From contig NZ_AQWS01000003.1 in assembly GCF_000375405.1 (NCBI RefSeq), positions 1 through 64,000 of the forward strand: 64,000 nt of DNA, given 5' to 3'. The stretch is from Bacteroides propionicifaciens DSM 19291 = JCM 14649 (GTDB taxonomy: Bacteria > Bacteroidota > Bacteroidia > Bacteroidales > Bacteroidaceae). Shown here in pieces: positions 47,607-58,846 of the stretch. Every line of letters starts with the position of its first letter. The first letter of the stretch is position 1. The translations under genes were made by a program, and so were the position numbers. The notes under the pieces were generated by a model that saw nothing but the letters and a program-made list of their open reading frames with translations, was not told the DNA's origin and made no database searches.

Positions 47607-49130
47607 TTAGAACGGTAATGGTCCTTCAGACGATGAGAACGACTCTATATTTTCTGCTGGATGAGGAGCACCCTGATTCATTTTAGAACCTAGCATGGTT
47701 GGAGCATCGGGTGTAGGAATTATCATGTCATCATCAGGGTTCTGGAACTTAGCGAACTCTCCTTTAAATCGGAGCAGAACATCACCAGTTGCACCATTAC
47801 GGTGTTTTGCAATAATAATCTCAGCCATACCACGCAGGTCATTACCACGTTCATCTTGAGTTATCTTATAATACTCTGGTCGGTGAATAAAGCATACCAT
47901 ATCGGCATCTTGCTCAATAGCTCCAGACTCACGAAGGTCACTTAGCTGAGGACGTTTACCCTCAATGCCCTCACGGTTCTCAACACCACGATTAAGCTGT
48001 GATAGTGCTATGATGGGGATATTAAGCTCTTTGGACAAACCTTTTAACGAACGAGATATCGTACTCACCTCTTCCTGACGGCTACCAAACTTCATACCGT
48101 TGGCATTCATAAGCTGCAAATAGTCAATAATCACAAGCTTCACTCCATGTTCACGAACAAGACGTCGTGCCTTTGTACGAAGCTCGAAAACAGAAAGTGA
48201 AGGTGTATCGTCAACATAAAGTGGAGCATCAAATAAATCTTTAATTTTATAGTCCAGTTGTTGCCATTCGTAAGCAGCCAACTGACCACTCTTAATCTTT
48301 TCACCAGGAATCTCACAAACATTCACAATCAGACGATTAATCAGCTGCACGTTACTCATCTCCAGGGAGAATAACGCTACAGGTTCTTTTAAATCGACTG
48401 CTATATTCTTGGCCATAGACAAAACAAAAGCCGTTTTACCCATCGCAGGACGTGCAGCGATAATGATTAAGTCGGATTTCTGCCATCCAGAAGTTATCTT
48501 ATCAAGTTTATGGAATCCACTCTCAAGACCACTCAAACCATCAGTACGAGCTGCCGCTTTTTGCAGCAATTCGTAAGCCTCAGCAATTACAGGATTAATC
48601 TGTGTATAGTCTTTCTTTAGGTTTTGCTGCGAAATTTCAAATAGATTACCCTCTGCCTCCTGCATTAAGTCATCCACATCAATAGTCTCATCAAATGCTT
48701 TGGTTTGGATTTGACTGGTAAAAGTAATTAGCTCACGAGCTAAATACTTTTGAGCAATAATTCGGGCATGATATTCGATATGTGCAGATGAAGCAACCTT
48801 ACTACTAAGTTGAGCAATGTAGAATGGTCCTCCTGCTTCTTCTAGAGCACCACGCTTAGCAAGCTGATCTTTGACAGTAAGAATATCCACAGGCTTCTGA
48901 TTCATTGCCAAATCCGTAATAGCACTGTAAATTAATTGGTGACGATATTCATAAAACGAATTAGGACGTAGAATCTCACTCACTAGCGAGTATGCGTCTT
49001 TTTCAATCATCAACGCACCCAGAACGGCTTCTTCTAGCTCAGGAGCTTGGGGTTGTATTTTACCAAAATCACTAACCGAAGAGTTTTCTTGTTTATAATT
49101 ATTTCGCTTATACTTAGCTGCGTCAGACAT
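47607..49130 (-). CDS. dnaB: replicative DNA helicase
   Basis: 507 residues from the ATG at 49130. An in-frame start at 49241 lies upstream of the predicted promoter and adds an unrelated 37 residues, so it is rejected. The N-terminal domain (about 30-130, PQAPELEEAVLGALM) binds primase; the RecA-like domain has Walker A IIAARPAMGKTAFVLS, Walker B VKLVIIDYLQLM, and the arginine-finger region SQLNRGVENRE. No intein interrupts it. DnaB unwinds the fork ahead of the polymerase. A terminator lies just past the stop. Confidence 0.96.
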   Translation of the reverse strand: MSDAAKYKRNNYKQENSSVSDFGKIQPQAPELEEAVLGALMIEKDAYSLVSEILRPNSFYEYRHQLIYSAITDLAMNQKPVDILTVKDQLAKRGALEEAGGPFYIAQLSSKVASSAHIEYHARIIAQKYLARELITFTSQIQTKAFDETIDVDDLMQEAEGNLFEISQQNLKKDYTQINPVIAEAYELLQKAAARTDGLSGLESGFHKLDKITSGWQKSDLIIIAARPAMGKTAFVLSMAKNIAVDLKEPVALFSLEMSNVQLINRLIVNVCEIPGEKIKSGQLAAYEWQQLDYKIKDLFDAPLYVDDTPSLSVFELRTKARRLVREHGVKLVIIDYLQLMNANGMKFGSRQEEVSTISRSLKGLSKELNIPIIALSQLNRGVENREGIEGKRPQLSDLRESGAIEQDADMVCFIHRPEYYKITQDERGNDLRGMAEIIIAKHRNGATGDVLLRFKGEFAKFQNPDDDMIIPTPDAPTMLGSKMNQGAPHPAENIESFSSSEGPLPF

Positions 49131-49210
49131 ATATGTATCGTTTATTTGAAATATTGGATTATGCAATAATGAGAGCACCGTTTCCCTTTCATATTTTCTG
49201 AAAAGGTCTG

Positions 49211-49242
49211 CAAAGATAGGGTTCAATTTACCAAATATCAAC
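49211..49242 (-). promoter_or_regulatory. candidate dnaB promoter
   Basis: Minus-strand -7 box TATCTTTG (49211-49218) with GTTG (49239-49242), a one-mismatch -33 box, 20 bases upstream. It gives a leader of about 75 bases before the ATG at 49130 and decides that start. Confidence 0.55.
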
Positions 49243-49323
49243 TGAACTATGAAGCTTTTCTACTTCATTTATGAAATCTAACATTTAAAGTCTCACACAT
49301 TCTATCTCAACAACAAAGTATAT

Positions 49324-49331
49324 TAACTTTG
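49324..49331 (+). promoter_or_regulatory. candidate -7 box for ispE
   Basis: TAACTTTG followed by C, an exact TAnnTTTG match, 32 bases upstream of the ATG. Confidence 0.5.
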
Positions 49332-49363
49332 CAGCTTCTAGCAAAATATAAATTTAGCGTGCC

Positions 49364-50179
49364 ATGATAACATTTCCAAATGCCAAGATAAATTTAGGGC
49401 TCAATATTGTGGACAAACGTCCCGATGGATACCATAATTTAGAGACTATCTTCTACCCCATTCCCCTTGAAGATGTTTTAGAGATTAAAGCTGCAGAGGA
49501 TATATCTTCAGACTTTGAACTATACATTAGTGGAATGGAAGTCGAAAGCAACGCCGACAAGAATTTGGTTGTTAAAGCCTATAAACTCCTAAAAGCTAAG
49601 TTCGACTTGCCACCGATACAGATCTTTCTTCATAAAGCTATTCCTTCGGGAGCTGGCCTTGGAGGAGGGTCATCCGATGCTAGTTTTATGCTCAAACTAC
49701 TCAACGATTATTTTGAATTACAATTAAGCACTACAAAGCTCGAAGGGCTCGCAACTACTCTAGGTGCCGATTGCCCCTTCTTCGTTCAGAATATCCCAAC
49801 CTTTGCACAAGGGATTGGTGAGGTATTTACACCAATAGACTTATCATTAAAAGGGTACTACCTTTACCTTATTAAACCAGAGGTCTTCATATCTACAGCG
49901 ATGGCCTTTAGTAATATTAGCCCCAAACACCCTAAGGTTTCATTAAAAGATATTCTAAACCTACCCATTGAGCAGTGGAGAGATCTTATGATCAATGATT
50001 TTGAAGAGCCTATATTTAAGCTACTCCCTGAGCTAAAGCAACTAAAAGATTGGATGTACGAGCAAGGTGCAGTCTATGCAGCCATGTCGGGATCAGGGTC
50101 AACAATCTATGGACTCTTTAAAGAGCCACACCTATTAGAGAACAACAGGAAAGAGGGCAAGTATCTCTTATATCTATAA
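49364..50179 (+). CDS. ispE: 4-(cytidine 5'-diphospho)-2-C-methyl-D-erythritol kinase
   Basis: 271 residues, the IspE length. It phosphorylates CDP-methylerythritol in the non-mevalonate isoprenoid pathway. The start [20 protein letters not shown] is the family signature; the GHMP ATP loop is [15 protein letters not shown], and the C-terminal motif is [12 protein letters not shown]. It is divergent from dnaB with its own -7 box. The weak hairpin 50186-50213 (AAAGGACT / AGTCCTTT) just after the stop may end its transcript. Confidence 0.96.
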   Translation: MITFPNAKINLGLNIVDKRPDGYHNLETIFYPIPLEDVLEIKAAEDISSDFELYISGMEVESNADKNLVVKAYKLLKAKFDLPPIQIFLHKAIPSGAGLGGGSSDASFMLKLLNDYFELQLSTTKLEGLATTLGADCPFFVQNIPTFAQGIGEVFTPIDLSLKGYYLYLIKPEVFISTAMAFSNISPKHPKVSLKDILNLPIEQWRDLMINDFEEPIFKLLPELKQLKDWMYEQGAVYAAMSGSGSTIYGLFKEPHLLENNRKEGKYLLYL

Positions 50180-50185
50180 ATCTAA

Positions 50186-50213
50186 AAAGGACTACCAACA
50201 CAGGCAGTCCTTT
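50186..50213 (+). terminator. short hairpin after ispE
   Basis: AAAGGACT (50186-50193) pairs with AGTCCTTT (50206-50213). The tail TTTCTAAAA is poor, so termination here is uncertain. Confidence 0.45.
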
Positions 50214-50678
50214 CTAAAACTAACTAAACTAATCTACCATAATCTAATCCTTTGTTCTTCTCTAAAAGAAGTCGGGATAAAACTATTCGCAAGATTCTCT
50301 TACTATCTATATATGCAAAAGGCATGCCAAAGCATAAATAGCGAATATAATAATGTGCATGGAGCTACAAAGAAACCGATTGGGGAAAATATAACCTATC
50401 TATCCACAACACAGTGTAGAGAAAAGACTCAACTGTACAAAAGACTAAAGGTATAGGGACAAAAAAAAGTAGTACCACGATTACCATCGCAGTACTACCC
50501 AACACAAACACAAAATAAAACACGACAAAACTACTATTAAAGCCTGGTCATTTTATGCCTTTGCATAATCTTACGTGATAGATTTCTCATCCTTCTGCGT
50601 AATTTATAACCGACTTACATACATATAACAAGTCGCGTTTTATTTTGTTCATGCGAATATATATTTAACATATATTTC
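50214..50678. other. gene-free convergent region between ispE and galE
   Basis: 465 bases with no coding frame. The only structure seen is the galE terminator at 50461-50498, which leaves about 180 bases of untranslated sequence at the 3' end of the galE transcript. Confidence 0.5.
50461..50498 (-). terminator. intrinsic terminator for galE, 180 bases past the stop
   Basis: On the minus strand GTAGTAC (50492-50498) and GTACTAC (50469-50475) pair, with an inner CGAT/ATCG stem and GGTA loop, followed by T8. The T run makes it clearly a minus-strand terminator. Confidence 0.85.
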
Positions 50679-51713
50679 TTACTGAATTCCTCGCTCGCGG
50701 AGTTTCAATTGCCAGTTCCAAGCAGATAATAATGTATCTTCAATGCTCGTGCCAGCCTTCCATCCAAGTTCATTATTAGCAAAGTCTGGATTAGCCCAAA
50801 CTTTTTCGATATCTCCAGCACGACGACCTACAATTTTGTAGTTCAGCTTAACACCTGTCGATTTTTCGAAAGCATTAATTAGGTCCAGAATAGACAAACC
50901 GATACCAGTACCGATATTGAATACCTCAACTTTTTCTTTTTGCTTATCCTCCAAGATACGATTGATCGCTATTACGTGTGCTTTTGCAAGGTCAACAACA
51001 TTAATAAAGTCACGAATACAGGTTCCATCAGGAGTGTCGTAGTCATCACCAAACACACTCAATTGTTCACGGATACCGATAGCAGTTTGAGTAATATAGG
51101 GAACTAAATTTTGAGGCACACCATTGGGAAGCTCTCCTAGAAATGCAGTAGGATGTGCACCAATAGGATTAAAATAACGAAGCATAATTGCCTTAATTGG
51201 AGCACCCGACGCAACTGTGTCGCGAATAATCTCTTCGTTAATCTGTTTTGTATTACCGTAAGGTGATTCTGCTTTTTTGATTGGAGCATTCTCAGTTACT
51301 GGCAACTCATCTGGCTGACCATACACTGTACATGAAGAAGAAAAAACAATTCCTTCAATACCATGTTTTGGCATTAGATCGAGCAAGTTGATTAACGAAA
51401 CTAAATTGTTTTTATAGTATAGAAGAGGCTTCTCAACCGACTCTCCCACTGCTTTGCTAGCTGCAAAGTGAATGATGGCTTTAATGCCTTTCATTTTTGT
51501 AAATAACTGGTCAAGCCCGTTGTAGTCTAAGCAGTCTAACTCAAAAAACTCAGGACGAATACCCGATACTTTTTCGATATTATCAACCACATCAGCATTA
51601 GAGTTCGACAAGTTGTCGATGATGATTACTTCGTAACCACTGTTTTGTAGTTCTACGACGGTATGAGATCCTATGTATCCAGTTCCACCCGTAACAAGAA
51701 TTCTATTTTTCAT
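50679..51713 (-). CDS. galE: UDP-glucose 4-epimerase
   Basis: 344 residues from the ATG at 51713; upstream in-frame codons add a hydrophobic 38-residue extension absent from the family and would start above the -7 box, so this start is preferred. It interconverts UDP-glucose and UDP-galactose. The NAD-binding motif is TGGTGYIGSHT, the catalytic Ser is in SSSCTVYG and the YxxxK pair in SPYGNTK. Extended SDR features NPIGAHP and NVVDLAKAHV are normal. Single-gene unit. Confidence 0.95.
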   Translation of the reverse strand: MKNRILVTGGTGYIGSHTVVELQNSGYEVIIIDNLSNSNADVVDNIEKVSGIRPEFFELDCLDYNGLDQLFTKMKGIKAIIHFAASKAVGESVEKPLLYYKNNLVSLINLLDLMPKHGIEGIVFSSSCTVYGQPDELPVTENAPIKKAESPYGNTKQINEEIIRDTVASGAPIKAIMLRYFNPIGAHPTAFLGELPNGVPQNLVPYITQTAIGIREQLSVFGDDYDTPDGTCIRDFINVVDLAKAHVIAINRILEDKQKEKVEVFNIGTGIGLSILDLINAFEKSTGVKLNYKIVGRRAGDIEKVWANPDFANNELGWKAGTSIEDTLLSAWNWQLKLRERGIQ

Positions 51714-51736
51714 GATATCATTTATAAAGTGAACTA

Positions 51737-51744
51737 CAAAAATA
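51737..51744 (-). promoter_or_regulatory. candidate -7 box for galE
   Basis: Minus-strand TATTTTTG fits TAnnTTTG, 24 bases upstream of the ATG at 51713. Confidence 0.45.
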
Positions 51745-51858
51745 TGAATTATAATCAACACCATTAAAGATCTAAGAAGAATCTTTACGATACTAGAGGC
51801 TTTAAAATTATTTTGGATACATGTCACATATGCGACGGTTTATCTTATCCTAAACCCA

Positions 51859-51866
51859 TTACTTTG
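51859..51866 (+). promoter_or_regulatory. possible -7 box for the Ric-type gene
   Basis: TTACTTTG, one mismatch from TAnnTTTG, 46 bases before the ATG. No -33 box is clear. Confidence 0.35.
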
Positions 51867-51911
51867 CTAAAGTAAAAAAGTCTAAAGTCGAATATTAATA
51901 AAAATAGAATT

Positions 51912-52637
51912 ATGAATATTACACATCAAACCAAGGTTGGCGAAATAGTAGCATCAAATATTAACTTAGCAAAAGTGCTAAACGATTATGAAATTGATTT
52001 TTGCTGCGGAGGTGAACGTTTACTTTCTGAAATTTGCAGTGAGAAAAACATTGCTTTTGACGAGGTTGTAACTGCACTAAGTTCAAATGCCGAACAGCTA
52101 TCAACTCCAGGTTTACAATTTGACAATTGGAGCCTTGATTTACTTGTCGACTATCTTGTTAAATATCACCACAACTACATTAGAGTAGAAGGCCCTAAAA
52201 CGTTGATACTCCTACAAAAGGTAGCTAAGGTTCATGGCAATGTTAATCCTAAATTGATTGATATTTACACGTTATTTCAAGAGTCATTAGTAGATCTTCA
52301 CGAGCATCTTGACAAAGAAGAGATCATTCTGTTCCCCTTCATCGAAGAGTTATTAAAGACAGAAAAAGAAAACCTTCAACTTCCTAATTTCCATTGCGGA
52401 AGTATAGAAAACCCGATATCGGTAATGATCCATGAACACAGCAATGAGGGCGATCGATTTAGAAAAATAGCAGCACTTAGCCAAGAGTATAGTTGCCCAG
52501 AATATGCTTGCGATTCGTACAGATTGGTAATGCAGATTCTTTCGGAATTCGAAAGTAATTTACACCTACATATCCATGTCGAAAACAATATCTTATTTCC
52601 AAAGGCAATAAGCTTGCAAGAAAAACTTAGTAAATAA
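51912..52637 (+). CDS. ric: iron-sulfur cluster repair di-iron protein (Ric/ScdA/YtfE)
   Basis: 241 residues. The N-terminal DUF542 domain (about 1-60) has the conserved Cys pair in IDFCCGGERLL; the hemerythrin-like four-helix domain follows with di-iron ligands in KYHHNYIR, DLHEHLDKEE, MIHEHSNEGDRF and HLHIHVENNILFP. Ric proteins repair Fe-S clusters damaged by nitric oxide or oxidants. In this window the likely source of NO is nitrite handled by NrfHA (inference). Single gene, divergent from galE. Confidence 0.94.
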   Translation: MNITHQTKVGEIVASNINLAKVLNDYEIDFCCGGERLLSEICSEKNIAFDEVVTALSSNAEQLSTPGLQFDNWSLDLLVDYLVKYHHNYIRVEGPKTLILLQKVAKVHGNVNPKLIDIYTLFQESLVDLHEHLDKEEIILFPFIEELLKTEKENLQLPNFHCGSIENPISVMIHEHSNEGDRFRKIAALSQEYSCPEYACDSYRLVMQILSEFESNLHLHIHVENNILFPKAISLQEKLSK

Positions 52638-52680
52638 TTACTAGAACGATCGTCGTTATCGTCGTTGGTGGTAAAATAAT

Positions 52681-52719
52681 AAAAATGCGGTGCAAAGAGC
52701 TTAACTCTATGCACCGCAT
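52681..52719 (-). terminator. terminator of the sus operon
   Basis: ATGCGGTGCA (52685-52694) pairs exactly with TGCACCGCAT (52710-52719), with an inner AGAG/CTCT stem. The minus strand runs on into TTTTTATTATTTT. It lies 36 bases after the stop of the last sus gene and also ends the convergent ric transcript region. Confidence 0.9.
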
Positions 52720-52754
52720 AACTAACTATAAAACACTAAACGTAAAACGAAATC

Positions 52755-54608
52755 TTAGTTTAATTCTAGAATTACTACATCTTTGGGAGAGAGTGATAAC
52801 TTCTCACCACTAAGGTCGAACATATTGCCCGAAATAACATCTTTACCAGACTTAACCCCCTTCAATACCTCAGCATAAGGAGCAAGAGGGAAGGTTTTTT
52901 CATTCTTGCTACCATTAAAAATCACCAATATAGCTTTACCCTCGTGACTTCTGTGGTACGCATAGATCTGATCAGTTGGTGAGAATTGCATCAATGTACC
53001 TTCTGACACTACCTTATTGTCTTTTCTCCAATTAAGCAGTTTCTTAGTATAATCGAATATACGGTTTTCTGCAGGCGTACGATCGCTAGCTTTGAACGCA
53101 TTGGTGGTATCGCCTTCCCATCCACCAGGGAAATCTTTACGCAAATGACCATCACCCTTACCTTTATCACCAAACATCATAATCTCTGTTCCGTAATAGA
53201 TTTCGGGAATACCGCGAGTAGTCAACATCAAAGCCAAGGCTTGTTTGTAACGGTTGAAATCTTTGGTCTGTTCTTCATTCTGATAAAAACGAGAAGTATC
53301 GTGATTATCAAGGAAAGTCAGCAGGTTATTGGGGTTAGCATATACTATATCTTCAGCAAAATACTCATAAAATTTAGACATTCCCTCTCCCCACATTGAA
53401 GTCTCCTCATCAAAAGCCGAATTCAAAATGTAAGTCAAAGGGAAATCCATAACTACAGGTAAGTGAGAGTTTTTAGGATAAGCCAAACGACTGTTCTCTT
53501 GCCAGTACGAAATAGCAACATTTGTATTTAACCAAGTCTCCCCTACTATTGAGAAATCTGGATATTCACGACGAACATCTAAACACCATTTTGACATAAA
53601 GTCGAAGTCGGCATAAGGGTGCGTATCTTGACGGATACCATCGATACCCGAATACTCAATCCACCAAATACTATTTTGAGTGAGGTATTTAGCAACATGA
53701 CGATTGCGTTGGTTTAGATCGGGCATTACCTCAACAAACCAACCATCAACAGCCTCTTTCATATCATACTGCGAAGCGTAAGGATCGAATTGAGGAATTG
53801 TTTTGTAAGAAGTTTGTTTGAAATTATCTTGAAAGTTAAACCAATCGTGTGCAGGTTTATCCGTAAAGAAGATATGCTCACTACCACAGTGGTTGAAAAT
53901 CATATCCATAACCACCTTTAAGCCTTTTTGGTGTGACTTATCTACCATATCAACAAACTCCTCGTTCGTACCAAAACGTTGATCTACATTATAGTAGTCG
54001 GTAATAGCATAACCGTGGTATGAACCACCAGTCATATCATTTTCTTGAACAGGGTTAAGCCAAATAGCCGTAACACCTAGGTCAACGATATAATCGAGGT
54101 TATTGGTAATACCTGCGATATCACCACCGTGGCGACCATCAGGATTATTTCGGTCTAAACTCTGGTCACGCATTCCCTTAACTACATCGTTTTTAGGATT
54201 ACCATTCGCAAAACGATCGGGCATAATCAGATAAAGTACATCCGAAGAATTAAAACCTAAGGCTTTTGTCTTCTGATTACGAGATTTAAGCTCATAAGGA
54301 ATTTGCTGAGTCTTCTTACCCTTTTTTAGGGTTATCGTAAAATTCTCAGCACTAGCATCAGCAATATTTAGGTAAAGAAAAAGATAGTTAGGGTTCTCAA
54401 GGCTAACCACCTCATCGATTTTGACTTTATTTGATGAAATCGTTACAGTCGAACCTGACAAATCTTTACCGTAAAGCATAACTTGCAATGAAGTCTCTTT
54501 CATTCCAGCCCACCAGAAAGCAGGTTGTACCTGATCCACTTTCATAGCAAAAGTAGAAGCAGAACTTAGCAAAACTGCTAAGAGAAGTAAATGTATCTTT
54601 TTAAACAT
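52755..54608 (-). CDS. susA: GH13 neopullulanase/cyclomaltodextrinase, SusA-like
   Basis: 617 residues, the same length I recall for Bacteroides thetaiotaomicron SusA. A cleavable signal peptide (MFKKIHLLLLAVLLSSASTFA) sends it to the periplasm. An N-terminal beta-sandwich (about 22-110) of the cyclomaltodextrinase type is followed by the (beta/alpha)8 barrel: region I VVMDMIFNHCG, region II GIRQDTHPY with the nucleophile Asp, region III GETWLN with the acid/base Glu, region IV FLDNHDTSRF. It should cut imported maltooligosaccharides. Last gene of the sus operon, behind an intercistronic hairpin. Confidence 0.92.
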   Translation of the reverse strand: MFKKIHLLLLAVLLSSASTFAMKVDQVQPAFWWAGMKETSLQVMLYGKDLSGSTVTISSNKVKIDEVVSLENPNYLFLYLNIADASAENFTITLKKGKKTQQIPYELKSRNQKTKALGFNSSDVLYLIMPDRFANGNPKNDVVKGMRDQSLDRNNPDGRHGGDIAGITNNLDYIVDLGVTAIWLNPVQENDMTGGSYHGYAITDYYNVDQRFGTNEEFVDMVDKSHQKGLKVVMDMIFNHCGSEHIFFTDKPAHDWFNFQDNFKQTSYKTIPQFDPYASQYDMKEAVDGWFVEVMPDLNQRNRHVAKYLTQNSIWWIEYSGIDGIRQDTHPYADFDFMSKWCLDVRREYPDFSIVGETWLNTNVAISYWQENSRLAYPKNSHLPVVMDFPLTYILNSAFDEETSMWGEGMSKFYEYFAEDIVYANPNNLLTFLDNHDTSRFYQNEEQTKDFNRYKQALALMLTTRGIPEIYYGTEIMMFGDKGKGDGHLRKDFPGGWEGDTTNAFKASDRTPAENRIFDYTKKLLNWRKDNKVVSEGTLMQFSPTDQIYAYHRSHEGKAILVIFNGSKNEKTFPLAPYAEVLKGVKSGKDVISGNMFDLSGEKLSLSPKDVVILELN

Positions 54609-54633
54609 AAAACGTACGTATTAATGATTAAAG

Positions 54634-54674
54634 AACCCTCTGAGAGCTAATTTTATTTAGGCAGACAGAGGGTT
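54634..54674 (-). other. intercistronic hairpin between susB and the SusA-like gene
   Basis: AACCCTCTG (54634-54642) pairs with CAGAGGGTT (54666-54674) around a 23-base loop. The minus-strand tail TTCTTTAAT is weak, so it may set transcript end points or RNA stability rather than stop transcription. Confidence 0.55.
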
Positions 54675-54698
54675 AAATATATTTAGAATCGCTTAATA

Positions 54699-56876
<2,178 letters not shown>

Positions 56877-56919
56877 TTATCTTAATTTAATTAATTGGTT
56901 TTATCCTTGTACTATTTCT

Positions 56920-58788
56920 TTATTTTTGAATCCATATTTTGTATTCTCCCGGCAATAACTTTATGGTAACTTGAGAAGAAGTAGTTACAACCTCATTGCT
57001 AAAGTAATCCGTCCAATTGCCTGCCTCGTCTAAATCTAATGTTACAGAATGTTCTTTCACATCAAAATTGGATACTGCACATACATTCCCTTGTGCATGC
57101 TTTAGAAGAATCTTTTTAATGAATCCCTCTCCTGCATCTATGATATAGTCTTTAGTAGTAAAAGCAGGAATCTCTTTTCGCATCTGAATAAAATCGGCAT
57201 ACCTATCATAAAGATGACGACGAGCTGGTTCTTCCATATATTCCCAATGCGGAGGTTTGGGAGCTAAACGATCATCGTTTAATTCAATATCGTAGCCTCT
57301 TTCTCCAAATTGCCAAATCATCTTTGGACCAGGAACAGTGAAGTAAAAAGCAGCAGCAGCCTCAACTCGGTCTAATGCTGTTTCTAAATTCTTAACGCTA
57401 TAATCTCCTTCTTCTTTACCGTATGCTAAGTTCTTAAACATAAGGCGTTCTTCATCATGACTTTCCATATAAGCCACCAGCTGTGGAGTTGAAAAGCCCC
57501 TTTGAATATAAGAAGTTCCATTTAAATCGTTTTGATCATAGCCCATAGTAGTTTGATTGTAAGGAGGGTTCATATTTCCCCACAAGTAGATATCAAGTTC
57601 TGCTAATTCTTTTTCTTCAGCATTATCTGTCAAATGTTCAAAGATTACAACGGCATCTTTTTTACGTTTCCATATCTCATCTGCCATACGACTTAAGATG
57701 CGAATACGTGCTCCATCATAAGCCCAACCATCACCAGGAGTATTGGTAAAGCCCTTGGTAAAGTCGAAGCGGAAGCCATCTACTTTGTATTCGCTCATCC
57801 AATAAGAGCATACACTATCCACAAAAGCTTGGGTAACTTCGCTTTCATGATTAAAATCTTGTCCCCAATGGTATTTGGGATTAGGTGATTTTACGTTAAA
57901 CCATGGATTAGTAGGATTGATATTTCCGTTATCATCCTTTGCTAATTTCACCAAAGCACATTGATCAAAAGCATGATTCAGAACCATATCCATAATCACA
58001 GCTATACCTTTGGAGTGACATTCATCTATAAAGTCTTTATAGGCTTTGGGTGTGCCATAAGCTTTGTCGGTAGCAAAATAGTAAGAAGGGTTATATCCCC
58101 AACTGTCATTTCCTTCAAATTCATTAAAAGGCATCAGTTGGATTGCATCAACCCCTAGAGTTTTCAGGTAATCGAGTTTCTGCTGTACAGCCTGAATGCT
58201 TCTTTTTTCGGTAAAATCACGAATCAGTAATTCATAAATTACCATATTCTGAGGATTCTTCACCTTAAAAGTTGGCACTTTCCAGTTGTAATCATCTTGC
58301 TGAGTTGATACCAGCATTGCCAATTCATTCTTAGCTCCTGCTGGATACTCCACTAAATTGGGATAGATAGATGAATCTATGTATTTATCATTGGGATCTA
58401 GAATAGTAGTTGCATAGGGATCAGCAATACGTATTTTTCCATCTATGAGGTACTGACAAGCATATTGCTGTGCAGAGTCAAAACCTGATAAATGAATATA
58501 AAAGCGATCTCCTTCTTTATGAAGAGTAAAAGCATTATCGGCTTTCCAATCATTGAAATCTCCTACTAGCTTTACCTCTGTTCTTTGAGGTGCATAAAGT
58601 ACAAAAGCTAATGTTTCATCATTTATTCTAGTAATACCATCTCTTAGTTCACCGAGTTTGCCATCCACCTCGTAAATACCACTAGGCTTTGGTTTATGTC
58701 CTAACCAAGGATTTTTGTCTTTGTCATTATTACAAGAGATAAGTAATAATGGGAGAATAGATATGAATAGTAATAATCTGTTTTTCAT
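56920..58788 (-). CDS. GH13 alpha-amylase with CBM48-like N-terminus, surface lipoprotein
   Basis: 622 residues. The signal peptide ends in the lipobox LLLISC followed by NNDKDKN, acidic residues that in Bacteroidetes favour surface export. Residues about 50-125 form a CBM48/E-set domain (VKLVGDFNDWKADNAF). The barrel follows with region I VIMDMVLNHAF, region II GFRFDFTKG, region III FEHLTD and region IV MESHDEERL. It is the probable cell-surface starch cutter of the locus, in the job done by SusG in B. thetaiotaomicron, though its domain order (CBM at the N-terminus) differs. Confidence 0.88.
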   Translation of the reverse strand: MKNRLLLFISILPLLLISCNNDKDKNPWLGHKPKPSGIYEVDGKLGELRDGITRINDETLAFVLYAPQRTEVKLVGDFNDWKADNAFTLHKEGDRFYIHLSGFDSAQQYACQYLIDGKIRIADPYATTILDPNDKYIDSSIYPNLVEYPAGAKNELAMLVSTQQDDYNWKVPTFKVKNPQNMVIYELLIRDFTEKRSIQAVQQKLDYLKTLGVDAIQLMPFNEFEGNDSWGYNPSYYFATDKAYGTPKAYKDFIDECHSKGIAVIMDMVLNHAFDQCALVKLAKDDNGNINPTNPWFNVKSPNPKYHWGQDFNHESEVTQAFVDSVCSYWMSEYKVDGFRFDFTKGFTNTPGDGWAYDGARIRILSRMADEIWKRKKDAVVIFEHLTDNAEEKELAELDIYLWGNMNPPYNQTTMGYDQNDLNGTSYIQRGFSTPQLVAYMESHDEERLMFKNLAYGKEEGDYSVKNLETALDRVEAAAAFYFTVPGPKMIWQFGERGYDIELNDDRLAPKPPHWEYMEEPARRHLYDRYADFIQMRKEIPAFTTKDYIIDAGEGFIKKILLKHAQGNVCAVSNFDVKEHSVTLDLDEAGNWTDYFSNEVVTTSSQVTIKLLPGEYKIWIQK

Positions 58789-58808
58789 ACGTATCTTTTA
58801 TTTAAAGC

Positions 58809-58834
58809 AAGCTAGGCAGAAACCTGCCTAGCTT
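58809..58834 (-). other. intercistronic hairpin between the SusE/F-like and amylase genes
   Basis: AAGCTAGGCAG (58809-58819) pairs exactly with CTGCCTAGCTT (58824-58834), 4-base loop. The minus-strand tail GCTTTAAATAAAAG is only mildly T-rich. Placed in the 58-base gap between a binding-protein gene and the first hydrolase gene. Confidence 0.6.
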
Positions 58835-58846
58835 ATCTATTATTAA

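Noticed and set aside
47607-49241. Longer dnaB start at 49241
   Set aside because: The extra 37 codons overlap a good -7/-33 promoter and are not part of the DnaB family N-terminus.
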